This document shows, in pieces, positions 48,531 to 59,667 of a stretch of DNA of 64,000 bases (positions are counted from its first letter, which is position 1; every line of letters begins with the position of its first letter). The translations under genes were made by a program, and so were the position numbers. Source of the stretch: Bromus sterilis (taxonomy: Eukaryota > Streptophyta > Magnoliopsida > Poales > Poaceae); the NCBI GenBank assembly GCA_950022295.1, contig OX465600.1:313420031-313484030 (forward strand), given 5' to 3'. The notes under the pieces are model-generated. The model searched no databases, was not told where the DNA came from, and saw only the letters and a program-made list of their open reading frames with translations.

Positions 48531-51500
48531 ATAGCTTCAGATGGAAGCCTTCTTTAGGAGGCGTGCCACTTACATTTTCGTATCACAAACAATTCTTCAT
48601 TATATATAAACTGTGTGCCTGTACTTTGATAAAAGCAAGCCAATCAGGTTGCAGAACCAGCTCATCACGGATCGCGCTAGCATCCAACGACTACCATTCG
48701 GCGCTAAGGTTACATCCATCGGACACGGTTGTGCGCTATGGTCATTAGATTTCCGGCTGGGTTTTGATACGGTCAATGGGGTTTTCCAGTGTTTGACCAA
48801 CATTCAACTAATGCAGTTTGTACACTAAGTGCCACCAGTTTTTGTCATGATCCTCTCAAAATTTTACCACATACCATGTTCATGAAATGATGACATCATG
48901 CCAAATCTCATCCTATTTAGAGGTCATTTTAATTGACTTTCAATTTCATGGTCGTTTTGCTCAAAAAAATATCAGTAAATGCATGATATATATCAAATGA
49001 AGTCTGGCTTGTTTGAAATTTTAGGATGTTGGTGTTAATGCTAAATTATGAACACATAAAAAGTTTGGGGTTCAAATCATTTAATCATCAATATGTAGTA
49101 TTTTTAATGTGTTTGTTTCCGGTAGAAACCCTAATGATTCGAAAGGGAATGTCTAGTTTGTACACGAAGTACCACTGATTTTGATCATAACCATCTTTAA
49201 ATTTCAGCACATAAATTGTTGGTGAAATGATGACAACATGCCAAGTCTCGTCCAATTTAGAGATCGTTTGAATTGATTTTCAATTCCAGGGTCGTTTTGC
49301 TCGAAAATGATTCACTAGTTCCAATGTATTTATGAAATGAAGTCAATTTTGTTTGAAATTTTAGGATACAATCGTAAGTGCTTAATGTGTAACACATAGA
49401 AATTTTGGGGGCTAAAGGATTTTAGAATAACATGTTGTCTTTGTAATATGGCTGTTTCACATAGAAACCCTGATATTTCGGTAGGAATGGCCAACTTTTG
49501 TACACTAAGTGCCACCAGTTTTTGTCATAACCTTCTCAAATTTTTACCATGTACCGTGTCCGTGAAATGATGACAGCATGCCAAATCTCAACCTGTTCAA
49601 AGGTCATTTCAATTGAATTTCAATTTCATTGTCGTTTTGATGAAAAAATATCATTAAATATAATGCATGATATTTATCAAACGAAGTCGGAACACATAAA
49701 AAATTTGGGGTTCAAATCATTTAAAAAATAATATGTTGTATTTGTAATGTGGTTGTTTCCAGTAGAAACCCTAATGCTTCGAAGGGAATTGTCTAGTTTT
49801 GTACATAGAGTACCACTGGATTTTATCATAACAATATTAAAATTTCACCACATACATTGTTGGTGAAATGATGACAACATACCAAGTATCATCCAATTTA
49901 GAAATCATTTGAATTGATTTTCATTTTCAGGGTGGTTTTGCTCGGAAATGATTCACCAGGTCCATTACATTTATCAAATGAAGTCAAATTTGTTTGAAAT
50001 TTTAGGATAAAAGTGGAGTGCCTAGTGATGAACACATAAAAAATCGGGGGTCAAAGGATTTAAAATATAGTTTCCGACGAAAGCCTTCACTACGAGGCGT
50101 TCAACTTATACTTTTACATCCCAAACGATTATGCATTACAAACCGTGTGCATATACTTTGATAAAAGCCAGCCAATCAGGTTGCAGAACCAGCTCCTCGC
50201 GGATCAAGCTAAGATCCAATGACTAGCATTTGACGCTATGGTTGCATCCAACGGCCACGGTTGTGAGCTAGGGTTACGAGATTTTCGGCTGGGTTTTGAG
50301 ACGGTCAACGGGGTTTTCCAGTGTTTGACCAACATTCAACTAATGCAGTTTGTACACTAAGAAACACCAGTTTTTGTCATAATCATCTCAAAAATTTACC
50401 ACGTGCCATGTTCGTCAAATGACGATAGCATGCCAAATCTCATCCTGTTCAGACGTCATTTTAATCGACTTTCAATTTCATTGTCCTTTTGCTCAAAAAA
50501 TATCAATAAATGCATGTTGTATATCAAATGAAGTCTGAACTGTTTGAAATTTTAGGATGTTGGTGTGAATGCTTAATTGTGAACACATAAAAAGTTTGGG
50601 GTTCAAATCATTTAATCATCAATATGTAGTATTTTTAATGTGTTTGTTTCCGGTAGAAACCCTAATGATTCGAAAGGGAATGTCTAGTTCGTACACGAAG
50701 TACCACTAATTTTTATCATAACAATCTTTAAATTTCAGCACATACATTGTTGGTGAAATGATGACAACATGCCAAGTCTCTTCCAATTTCGAGATCATTT
50801 GAATTGATTTTCAATTCCAGGGTCGTTTTGCTCGAAAATGATTCACTAGTTCCAATGTATTTATGAAATGAAGTCAATTTTGTTTGAAATTTTAGGATAC
50901 AATATTAAGTGCTTAATGTGTAACACATAGAAATTTTGGAGGCTAAAGGATTTTAGAATAACATTTTGTCTTTATAATATGGTTGTTTCACATAGAAACC
51001 CTGATATTTCGGTAGGAATGGTCAACTTTTGTACACTAAGTGCCACCAGTTTTTGTCATAACCTTCTCAAATTTTTACCATGTACCGTGTTCGTGAAATG
51101 ATGACAGCATGCCAAATCTCAACCTGTTCAAAGGTCATTTCAATTGAATTTCAATTTCATTGTCGTTTTGATGAAAAAATATCATTAAATATAATGCATG
51201 ATATTTATCAAACGAAGTCAAAACACATAAAAAATTTGGGGTTCAAATCATTTAAAAAATAATATGTTGTATTTGTAATGTGGTTGTTTCCAGTAGAAAC
51301 CCTAATGCTTCGAAGGGAATTGTCTAGTTTTGTACATAGAGTACCACTGGATTTTATCATAACAATATTAAAATTTCACCACATACATTGTTGGTGAAAT
51401 GATGAGAACATACCAAGTATCATCCAACTTAGAAATCATTTGAATTGATTTTCATTTTCAGGGTGGTTTTGCTCGGAAATGATTCACCAGGTCCAGTACA

Positions 51501-54500
51501 TTTATCAAATGAAGTCAAATTTGTTTGAAATTTTAGGATAAAAGTGGAGTGCCTAGTGATGAACACATAAAAAATCGGGGGTCAAAGGATTTAAAATATA
51601 GTTTCCGACGAAAGCCTTCGCTACGAGGCGTTCAACTTATACTTTTACATCCCAAACGATTATGCATTACAAACCGTGTGCATATACTTTGATAAAAGCC
51701 AGCCAATCAGGTTGCAGAACCAGCTCCTCGCGGATCAAGCTAAGATCCAATGACTAGCATTCGACGCTATGGTTGCATCCAACGGCCACGGTTGTGAGCT
51801 AGGGTTACGAGATTTTCGGCTGGGTTTTGAGACGGTCAACGGGGTTTTCCAGTGTTTGACCAACATTCAACTAATGCAGTTTGTACACTAAGAAACACCA
51901 GTTTTTGTCATAATCATCTCAAAAATTTACCACGTGCCATGTTCGTCAAATGACGATAGCATGCCAAATCTCATCCTGTTCAGACGTCATTTTAATCGAC
52001 TTTCAATTCATGGTCCTTTTGCTCAAAAAATATCAATAAATGCATGTTGTATACCAAATGAAGTCTGAATTGTTTGAAATTTTAGGATGTTGGTGTGAAT
52101 GCTTAATTGTGAACACATAAAAAGTTTGGGGTTCAAATCATTTAATCATCAATATGTAGTATTTTTAATGTGTTTGTTTCCGGTAGAAACCCTAATGATT
52201 CGAAAGGGAATGTCTAGTTCGTACACGAAGTACCACTAATTTTTATCATAACAATCTTTAAATTTCAACACATACATTGTTGGTGAAATGATGACAACAT
52301 GCCAAGTCTCTTCCAATTTCGAGATCATTTGAATTGATTTTCAATTCCAGGGTCGTTTTGCTCGAAAATGATTCACTAGTTCCAATGTATTTATGAAATG
52401 AAGTCAATTTTGTTTGAAATTTTAGGATACAATCGTAAGTGCTTAATGTGTAACACATAGAAATTTTGGGGGCTAAAGGATTTTAGAATAACATGTTGTC
52501 TTTGTAATATGGCTGTTTCACATAGAAACCCTGATATTTCGGTAGGAATGGCCAACTTTTGTACACTAAGTGCCACCAGTTTTTGTCATAACCTTCTCAA
52601 ATTTTTACCATGTACCATGTTCGTGAAATGATGACAGCATGCCAAATCTCAACCTGTTCAAAGGTCATTTCAATTGAATTTCAATTTCATTGTCGTTTTG
52701 ATGAAAAAATATCATTAAATATAATGCATGATATTTATCAAACGAAGTCGGAACACATAAAAAATTTGGGGTTCAAATCATTTAAAAAATAATATGTTGT
52801 ATTTGTAATGTGGTTGTTTCTAGTAGAAACCCTAATGCTTCGAAGGGAATTATCTAGTTTTGTACATAGAGTACCACTGGATTTTATCATAACAATATTA
52901 AAATTTCACCACATACATTGTTGGTGAAATGATGACAACATACCAAGTATCATCCAATTTAGAAATCATTTGAATTGATTTTCATTTTCAGGGTGGTTTT
53001 TCTCGGAAATGATTCACCAGGTCCATTACATTTATCAAATGAAGTCAAATTTGTTTGAAATTTTAGGATAAAAGTGGAGTGCCTAGTGATGAACACATAA
53101 AAAATCGGGGGTCAAATGATTTAAAATATAGTTTCCGACGAAAGCCTTCGCTACGAGGCGTTCAACTTATACTTTTACATCCCAAACGATTATGGATTAC
53201 AAACCGTGTGCATATACTTTGATAAAAGCCAGCCAATCTGGTTGCAGAACCAGCTTCTCGCGGATCAAGCTAAGATCCAATGACTAGCATTTGACGCTAT
53301 GGTTGCATCCAACGGCCACGGTTGTGAGCTAGGGTTACGAGATTTTCGGCTGGGTTTTGAGACGGTCAACGGGGTTTTCCAGTGTTTGACCAACATTCAA
53401 CTAATGCAGTTTGTGCACTAAGAAACACCAGTTTTTGTCATAATCATCTCAAAAATTTACCACGTGCCATGTTCGTCAAATGACGATAGCATGCCAAATC
53501 TCATCCTGTTCAGACGTCATTTTAATCGACTTTCAATTTCATGGTCCTTTTGCTCAAAGAATATCAATAAATGCATGTTGTATATCAAATGAAGTCTGAA
53601 CTGTTTGAAATTTTAGGATGTTGGTGTGAATGCTTAATTGTAAACACATAAAAAGTTTGGGGTTCAAATCATTTAATCATCCATATGTTGTATTTGTAAT
53701 ATGGTTGCTTCCGGTAGAAACCCTGATGAATCGAAAGGGAATTTCTAGTTTGTACATGAAGTACCACTGGTTTTTATCATAACAATCTTTAAATTTCAGC
53801 ACATACATTGTTGGTGAAATGATGACAACATGCCAAGTCTCTTCCAATTTCGAGATCATTTGAATTGATTTTCAATTCCAGGGTCGTTTTGCTCGAAAAT
53901 GATTCACTAGTTCCAATGTATTTATGAAATGAAGTCAATTTTGTTTGAAATTTTAGGATACTATCGTAACTGCTTAATGCTAACACATAGAAATTTTGGG
54001 GGCTAAAGGATTTTAGAATAACATGTTGTCTTTGTAATATGGTTATCTCACATAGAAACCCTGATATTTCGGTAGAAATGGCCCACTTTTGTACAGTAAG
54101 TGCCACCAGTTTTTGTCATAACCTTCTCAAATTTTTACCACGTACCGTGTTCGTGAAATAATGACAGCATGCCAAATCTCAGCATTTCAAAGGTCATTTC
54201 AATTGAATTTCAATTTCATTGTCGTTTTGCTAAAAAAATAATTAAATGCATGATATTTATCAAATGAAGGTGGGACTGTTTGAAATTTTAGGATGTTAGT
54301 GTGAATGCTTAGCGGTGAACACATAAAAAGTTTGGGGTTCAAATCATTTTAAAATTAATATGTTGTATTTCTAATGTAGTTGTTTCCGGTAGAAACCCTA
54401 ATGCTTCGAAGGGAATGGTCCAGTTTTGTACACAGAGTACCACTGGATTTTATCATAACCATATTTAAACTTCACCACATACATTGTTGGTGAAATGATG

Positions 54501-54690
54501 ATAACATACCAAGTCTCATCTAATTTCGAGATCATTTGAATTGAAAGGAATGTGCGAGTTTTCTACACTAAGTGTCACTAGTGTCCTTCACGATACTCTC
54601 AAATCTACACAACATACCGTGCTAGTGAAAAATTGACAGCATGCCAAGTCTCATACTGATTAGACTACATTTGAATTGGTTTTTAATTTT
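48531..54690. repeat. Higher-order tandem array, 1.53-kb units of four monomers plus a spacer
   Basis: Units start at 48531, 50067, 51598 and 53128 (periods 1536, 1531 and 1530 bp); the fourth runs out with a diverged monomer at about 54690. Each unit has a spacer of about 286 bp (GTTTCCGACGAAAGCC... to CATTCAACTAATGCAG) and four related monomers of 265-340 bp. The monomers are anchored by GTACAC(T/G)AAGT(G/A)CCAC, at 48820, 49160, 49500 and 49801 in unit 1. Units 2 and 3 look about 99% identical; unit 1 is more diverged. Small frames that recur (49549, 51080, 52610) are by-products of the repeat. I know no named satellite with this layout. Confidence 0.88.
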
Positions 54691-54943
54691 CAAATTTATT
54701 TATGGTTTATACTCACCAGCTCTTACAATGCAAACGGTTATATTCCTCCATACGTATGCTTTTCTATCTGCACAACAAAGCAAACGGTGAGAAATTTGGA
54801 TACGCGTGCTTAGTACACTTTCGTAGCCCGCACGCCTTATATGACCTTAGGGTTATTGTCCAGGAAAATATCCTCCACCCCATACTCCCAACTCCCGACC
54901 CCTCCACACCTTCACCACCTCCCGTTCCTGCCCTATTTCCTAG
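54691..54943 (+). other. Spacer between the tandem array and the Gly/Pro repeat gene
   Basis: The left part is AT-rich. The right part, from about 54870, is C-rich and resembles a plant leader (CTCCCAACTCCCGACCCC). No clear TATA box was found. It may hold the promoter and leader of the frame starting after the TAG at 54941. Confidence 0.3.
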
Positions 54944-55657
54944 TCCTCTCAAGCCTACATCCATGTCGGGAGAAGGGGAGGTGGAGGATGCGATGGAGGC
55001 AAAGCTGACGACAGCATCTCGACCCCTCCGCCTGTCATCGAGCCTTCGCTCCTTGCAAGAGGTGGAGGATGCGGTGGGGGCAAAGCGGACAAAGGTAGCT
55101 CGATCCCTCCGCCCGTCGACGAACCGTCGAGCCTCGTGGCAGGTGGAGGATGTGGCGGAGGCATAATGGACGACGGCAGCCAAATCGTCCCTCCACCCGT
55201 CGATGAGCCGTCGAGCCTCGTTGGAGATGGAGGATGCGGCAGAGACATAGCAGACGACGGCAGCCAAATCGTCCCTCCGCCCGTCGACGAGCTGTCGAGC
55301 CTTGTGGGAGGTGGCGGATGCGGCGGAGACATAGAGGACACCGGCAGCCAAATCCCTCCGGCTGTGGACAAGTCGTCGAGCCTTCTGGGAGTTGGAGGAT
55401 GCGGTGGAGGCGACGACAGCTCGATCCCTCCGCCTGCCGGGGAGCCGTTGCGCTGTGTGAAGAGGCCGTACCGAAATGAAGCTGACGACGAGGGCTGGGT
55501 GAACTGCTAACTCGGAGAACACATCTATCCGTCATGCAAGATGATCTACGACGCTGAGATCAAGCTGGACGCCGCGAAGGAAGAGTTGTTGGCCGTTTCG
55601 GAGGGCGTCGTCGCCGATCACTTCGACAAGGAACTAATCGCGTATAGGCGCGCCTAA
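54944..55657 (+). pseudogene. Gly/Pro-rich repeat protein with a single in-frame stop
   Basis: One plus-strand frame is open from 54944 to 55507, has TAA at 55508-55510, and then continues to TAA at 55655-55657. It contains six in-frame repeats starting near 54980, 55061, 55142, 55226, 55310 and 55391. Their periods of 81, 81, 84, 84 and 81 bp are all divisible by three. The unit reads roughly GGGCGGGI-DDGSQIVPPPVDE-PSSLV. The C-terminal part changes character (CVKRPYRNEADDEGW, then after the stop KLDAAKEELLAVSEG). No ATG opens the frame, so a first exon would be needed. I do not recognise the family. Preserved repeat phase argues it was coding; the stop argues it is dead or a captured fragment. 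Confidence 0.5.
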
Positions 55658-56019
55658 ACCCTCCACTATGTGGCGTGCTTGTCCTTCCCTGCAACATGCT
55701 TGTCCTTCCCTGCAACATGCAAGCCTTGAGTCTGCTTAACCGTCGTCTTCGTGAGCCACTGTCGATCATTGCCTCCAAGCGCCAGACCTCTCTAGTTTAA
55801 GTTTTTATGGTTTTAGTTGACGAAGAACTCCAGCGGATCGCGCCGAGGAACTATGTAGCAGGGAACCTGTAATAAAAACCTTGCCATGTTCGCATGATTT
55901 GTTCTCAGCCGTTGCGGATTTGTCCGCAAAATATTAATAATATTTTTTTCGGAAAGATTTAACCGGTCATGGATGAGGGTGAACGCGTCTAGCTACTAGC
56001 TAGCCTCGGGACTGTCCAG
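55658..56019. other. Non-coding stretch after the Gly/Pro repeat frame
   Basis: The early part contains AATAAA (55871-55876), a plausible poly(A) signal for the preceding frame. A 21-bp direct repeat (TGCTTGTCCTTCCCTGCAACA) appears twice at about 55677-55719. No further gene is seen. Confidence 0.35.
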
Positions 56020-56145
56020 ATGCACAACTAGCCATGCGATGATTAGACGGGAGAGGCGTGGCGTGCGAGCAGATTTTACTAGACGGCAGTGTGCCACGAG
56101 CACGCACCAGCACTGCTCACTGGGACTAGTCCAGCTCACTGTTAG
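56020..56145. repeat. Direct repeat of about 120 bp, left copy
   Basis: It is related to 56603-56725 at roughly 80% by eye (shared GCGATGATTA, GAGAGGCGTGGC, GCACGCACCA/GTACGCACCA). The two copies flank the 57-codon frame at 56233. This copy lies where a promoter would be. Confidence 0.6.
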
Positions 56146-56232
56146 ACAGGGCGTTTGACCTTTTCTTGTTAAAGCCCTCCTCCCCTCACCGCTCCCAAAT
56201 ACTACATGTTCTTCCTTCTTCCCATCGCAGCC

Positions 56233-56406
56233 ATGGCCTCTACATCAAGGTCGCCAAGTGCTCCCGCCTCACCACCAATGATACTTGAATGGCCAGCCAT
56301 TATCTCACAGGCGGAGGAGAACACCAACGCGTTCTTTCCATCCATGCGAGTCAAGATGATGAACAAGTGCAGCAAAAAATTCCTTGGTCAAGTCAATATG
56401 CCCTAG
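56233..56406 (+). CDS. Small hypothetical protein, 57 codons
   Basis: The ATG at 56233 has a strong plant start context (GCAGCCATGGCC) and follows a C-rich leader. An upstream in-frame ATG at 56206 would give 66 codons but has a poor context. The product begins MASTSRSPSAPASPP, continues with a short mixed region and has a basic patch (RVKMMNKCSKKF). It has no signal peptide, membrane segment or known domain. It could be a first exon of a longer gene or a fragment. The surrounding direct repeats suggest a local duplication. Confidence 0.3.
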   Translation: MASTSRSPSAPASPPMILEWPAIISQAEENTNAFFPSMRVKMMNKCSKKFLGQVNMP

Positions 56407-56602
56407 ATAGCTCTAGTTATCTTATTATTGTTGTTAAGTATCCGTTGTTTAGCTAGTATAATGAACAATGAAATCCCTTGTTTCTCCCCTGTATAGAGGA
56501 TTGGGATGGTTTGGAGGCAATAGAGGGGGAATTTGATGTACTTTGTAGAACTGGTTATGTGTGCAATTAATTTCATAGCTAGGCTCGTAACTTTCCACAG
56601 CC

Positions 56603-56725
56603 ACAGCTAGTTGTGCGATGATTATACGAGAGAGGCGTGGCATGTGCGGAGGTTTGACTAGACAGCCGCGTGCCAGGAGTACGCACCACCGCTCCTCACC
56701 GGGAAAAGTCCTATCTCACCGGCCG
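56603..56725. repeat. Direct repeat of about 120 bp, right copy
   Basis: Partner of 56020-56145. It is followed by different sequence, so no second copy of the 57-codon frame follows. Confidence 0.6.
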
Positions 56726-57268
56726 GCCGGGCCAAAGAAATTTTATTTTAATCGAATATATACGTCGCTGGTCCCAAGCTTCTTGAGTAGGCCAACTCTT
56801 ACAAGCTTCTACCATAAGGCAACTCTTCCTCCTTGCAAAATGGGCAGCCAAATCTGCAATGAAAATCCTGGCGCGAGCGGTCGCGCATTGCCAACATTTT
56901 GTTTTAATGACCCGTATGCCTTTCTTCATCTGTATCTAAACAAGACTTTGCATCTGGCAATCAATCAAACAAAAGCAATACACGCACAGAGTTCACCGAC
57001 AACAGATTTTCATTGCATAACATAGATCTCCATTGCATAACATAGATCTCCATTGCATCAAGGAGCATGGTTCCTTTTCTCCAATTAATTCAACTATAAG
57101 AACTAACCAAAATAAACCCTAAACTAGCGTCAAGTACGTACTAAAATAGCTTTTACCCTCGTATCTAGCTCATTTCAACTACGCGAACAGTCCATCGACG
57201 ACATAGTGATGAACCCAAAATATTTACTACTAGCTAAAAGCCCCCCCCCCCCCCGCCGCGCACGCAGA
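56726..57268. other. Non-coding stretch with a poly-C run
   Basis: It contains a 21-bp tandem duplication around ATTGCATAACATAGATCTCC (57012-57056) and a run of 14 C at 57241-57254. The frame at 56618-57025 shows no recognisable domain. I see no gene. Confidence 0.4.
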
Positions 57269-57919
57269 TCAGTTGGAGCCACCGGAGGAGAAACCCCTTC
57301 GTGTACGAGCATCCTCCTCCAGCCACTCCCGATGCCCTACCGCGAAGCGGATGTTTTCCATGTACCTCGCCAGGTCACGCTAACAGTCTTCCTCATCACA
57401 GATGGAAGCAGCCACTGCCACTGCCAGCTGGCCCTTTTCCTCCTGCTCGATGAAGGCATTGTAGCACTCGAAGAAGGTGCCGCTGTCGTCGCCGAAGCTC
57501 GGAGGACCCTGGGTGGTGCGCTCCGGGGCCTGGATGGTGCTCGTCAGCGCCTGCATGCCGCCCTCTTGCGCCCGGATGTTGCTAACCGGCGCCTGCGCCC
57601 GGATAGTGCCCTCCCAATCCTTCCTGGGGCGCGCCTCCGCCTGCATTGTGCGCGCCTGCGACCGGAGGGTCCACAACGGAGCTCCGATGGTTCCCTCCTG
57701 CGCTAGGATGATAGCGCGGCGGGAGCGCGCGTTGCGCTCGGCGCGTGTTGTGCAAGCGGCGTTGTGGTTGATGTTTACATACCGTCGAGGAGTGCGGGTC
57801 GCCCACGGTACCAGTAGAGGTACTGGATCTGGCAAGGAGGAGGAGTCTAGCACTGCCGGCGGAGTTGCTAAAGGAGTCACTTCCTTACGATCTGCTGGCG
57901 TACGGCGCAGTGGAGTCAT
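57269..57919 (-). pseudogene. Hypothetical protein with a single in-frame stop
   Basis: A minus-strand frame from ATG at 57917-57919 runs 179 codons to TAG (57380-57382), then continues in frame for 36 more codons to TGA (57269-57271). The start context (CAACAATGACTCC) is acceptable. The N-terminal part is Pro-rich. The middle has imperfect repeats rich in Q, A, R and T (IRAQEGGMQALTSTIQAPE). The C-terminal part has FFECYNAFIEQEEKGQ and, after the stop, YMENIRFAVGHREWLEED, which look like helices. I do not recognise the family. Confidence 0.4.
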
Positions 57920-58530
57920 TGTTGATCTGTGGGAAGAGAGGGCAATAGAAGGGGTCGTGAATGCGGTTCCTGTGTCCCGGACATGACACTCTTTATGGCC
58001 CGCATTGGGGGGGTTTGGCTACGGGCGGAAAGGTTGCGCGGTTTTGCGCGTGACCTTGCGCCTGCTCGGCTGCACCACAAGCGTATGCGTGGCCATCGCA
58101 AACGATCAAGCGGTGTTTGATCTGCTTGACTAGAAGTCGCCGGTGGGTACAAGCCGATGGGACGCCCAGGAAGATGAGTGCCTGACGCGTGGCGGTTGTA
58201 TTAAACCAATCGTGTGTGATGGTTCTATATTGCAAGGTTCTCGTTACTCTTTCCTTCAAAAAAAATTAAAAAGTGCGCAAGGTATCACACATGTGGTGTT
58301 TGTAAAAAGTCTAGAATTATAATCATTTTCTTGGCAGAGCAGACATTTCTCTTCACAGAAAAGTTTGTGTTGTCAAGGATATCTCAAACGGGTGGCAATC
58401 ACGAAATGTGTGCGTACAAAGCAGACATTTTCGAAAACTTAACTGTTTGTGTTACACCATATCACCGCACACAATTTTGTAATACATAATGTCTGCCAAG
58501 AGAAATTAGAGAAATTTTAAATAAATAGAA
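57920..58530. other. Non-coding stretch with CACTA-like motifs at its right end
   Basis: No convincing gene is seen. From 58270 to 58500 the motifs GTTTGTGTT (twice), CAGACATT (twice) and CGCACACAA recur. These resemble, partly in inverse orientation, the motifs at 45240-45490. This could be the right subterminal region of the element suggested at 45011, but no clean terminus is visible. Confidence 0.3.
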
Positions 58531-58662
58531 GTACTACTTGTTGACCTAGGAGTACTCCTAGTTTGATAAACCTTATAGTCCTCGTGTAAGGGAAATTTAC
58601 TGGTACTACATCCTAACCTTCCACTTGGGGTAACCAACGCGGAGGTGTTATCTACACCCATC
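58531..58662 (+). mobile_element. 3' end of an Athila-like 5' LTR (truncated)
   Basis: The sequence GTTTGATAAACC...CTTCCACTTGGGGTAACC...CTACACCCATCA has the form of the last 130 bp of Sabrina/WHAM-like LTRs. It is followed after 10 bp by a tRNA-Asp-type PBS. The remaining upstream LTR is missing. The first 48 bp resemble 44970-45009, but with many differences. Confidence 0.6.
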
Positions 58663-58672
58663 AAGCGAATTC

Positions 58673-58690
58673 ATGGTGCCGTTGCCGGGG
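58673..58690 (+). other. Primer binding site (tRNA-Asp type)
   Basis: TGGTGCCGTTGCCGGGGA matches the PBS usual in Athila-like elements (TGGCGCCGTTGCCGGGGA) with one change. Confidence 0.8.
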
Positions 58691-58980
58691 AATCTAGTCT
58701 TCAAGATATGGGAGTTGCATGCTATCTTTTATCTTTGCTTTTTAGTTTTGCTAGTTTACTTTTCATTCTTTGCTTTTGCTTGTGTGTCTTATACCAAAAA
58801 TACCAAAAAAATAGTTATCTTGTTCTTAGTCTGCTCCTTCTGTTTAGTTAGTATGTCTCTTGCTTTTGGAACCTTGCCTGAAGATGAAATCTTAAATTTT
58901 AAACAAATAGATGGTGAGAATCTGAAAAAGGCTGGGATAGACTTTCTGAAGCCCATACAAGAATTATGCCTTGGATACCT

Positions 58981-59667
58981 ATGGAAATTGTGATTAGAAA
59001 TTTTTATCATAGTTTTAGATTGCATAAACACTCTCTTGCCTTACTGTCTGAAGGAGAGTTTATAGAATGAGGTGAAGCTGAAGCTCTTGATATTACAAAT
59101 GGTTTATCTAGCTTCTTTGTTTATGATCATGGAGTTGATGCTATTATAGATATACTTGACTCTATTGAGGAAAAAATTGTTGCTTTAGACATGAGAGAGG
59201 TAGAGAAACCTAAACCAATTAGAGAAAAGATTTTAGAAATAGAGGATGATTGGGAGCCCTTTATTAGAATTAGAATCCTCAACCAAGACTTCCTTGCTTA
59301 TTGTGATATTGGATCCATGGTTTCTACCGTGCCCAAAACTGTTTATGATTCTTTAAAGCTTACAAGTATGGTTAATTTACCTGCCTATCATGAACAAGCT
59401 AATGGTGATGTCTCTAAGATTCAAGGAAAGTTCAATAACATCCAAGTTCGATTTGCAAAAAGGAATGTAGCGGTTGACTTCATAATTTTGGAGTCCACCA
59501 TTCAAGGAAACATAGTACTTGGAAGAGACTTTCTCCGAGCCATGCAGAGCTTCATCGATGTAAGTAAGGGACAAATACGCTTACGTGGGAAAGCCAAAGG
59601 TGTGTATCTCTTCCCTAGGAGAAAGAAGGATGAACTCATTGAAGAGAAAATTGCAGAATTTATATGA
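58981..59667 (+). pseudogene. Athila-like gag remnant and retropepsin-like domain
   Basis: One frame runs from about 58981 to TGA at 59665-59667 with a single TGA at 59068-59070. The 158 codons after 59191 are intact. They include CDIGSMVSTVPKTVYDSL, in the position of the retropepsin active site, and IVLGRDFLRA, the second conserved block. The active-site triad is DIG rather than DTG or DSG (Athila relatives often have DLG), so activity is doubtful. No RT follows. The element could only move with help. Confidence 0.65.

Noticed and set aside
49549..54106. Recurrent 60-105-codon frames in the 1.53-kb array
   Set aside because: They repeat only because the DNA repeats and show no known domain.
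54764..55522. 252-codon minus-strand frame opposite the Gly/Pro repeat frame
   Set aside because: It is a by-product of repeats whose lengths are multiples of three, which keeps several frames open. The plus-strand frame has the more protein-like C-terminus and continues past its stop.
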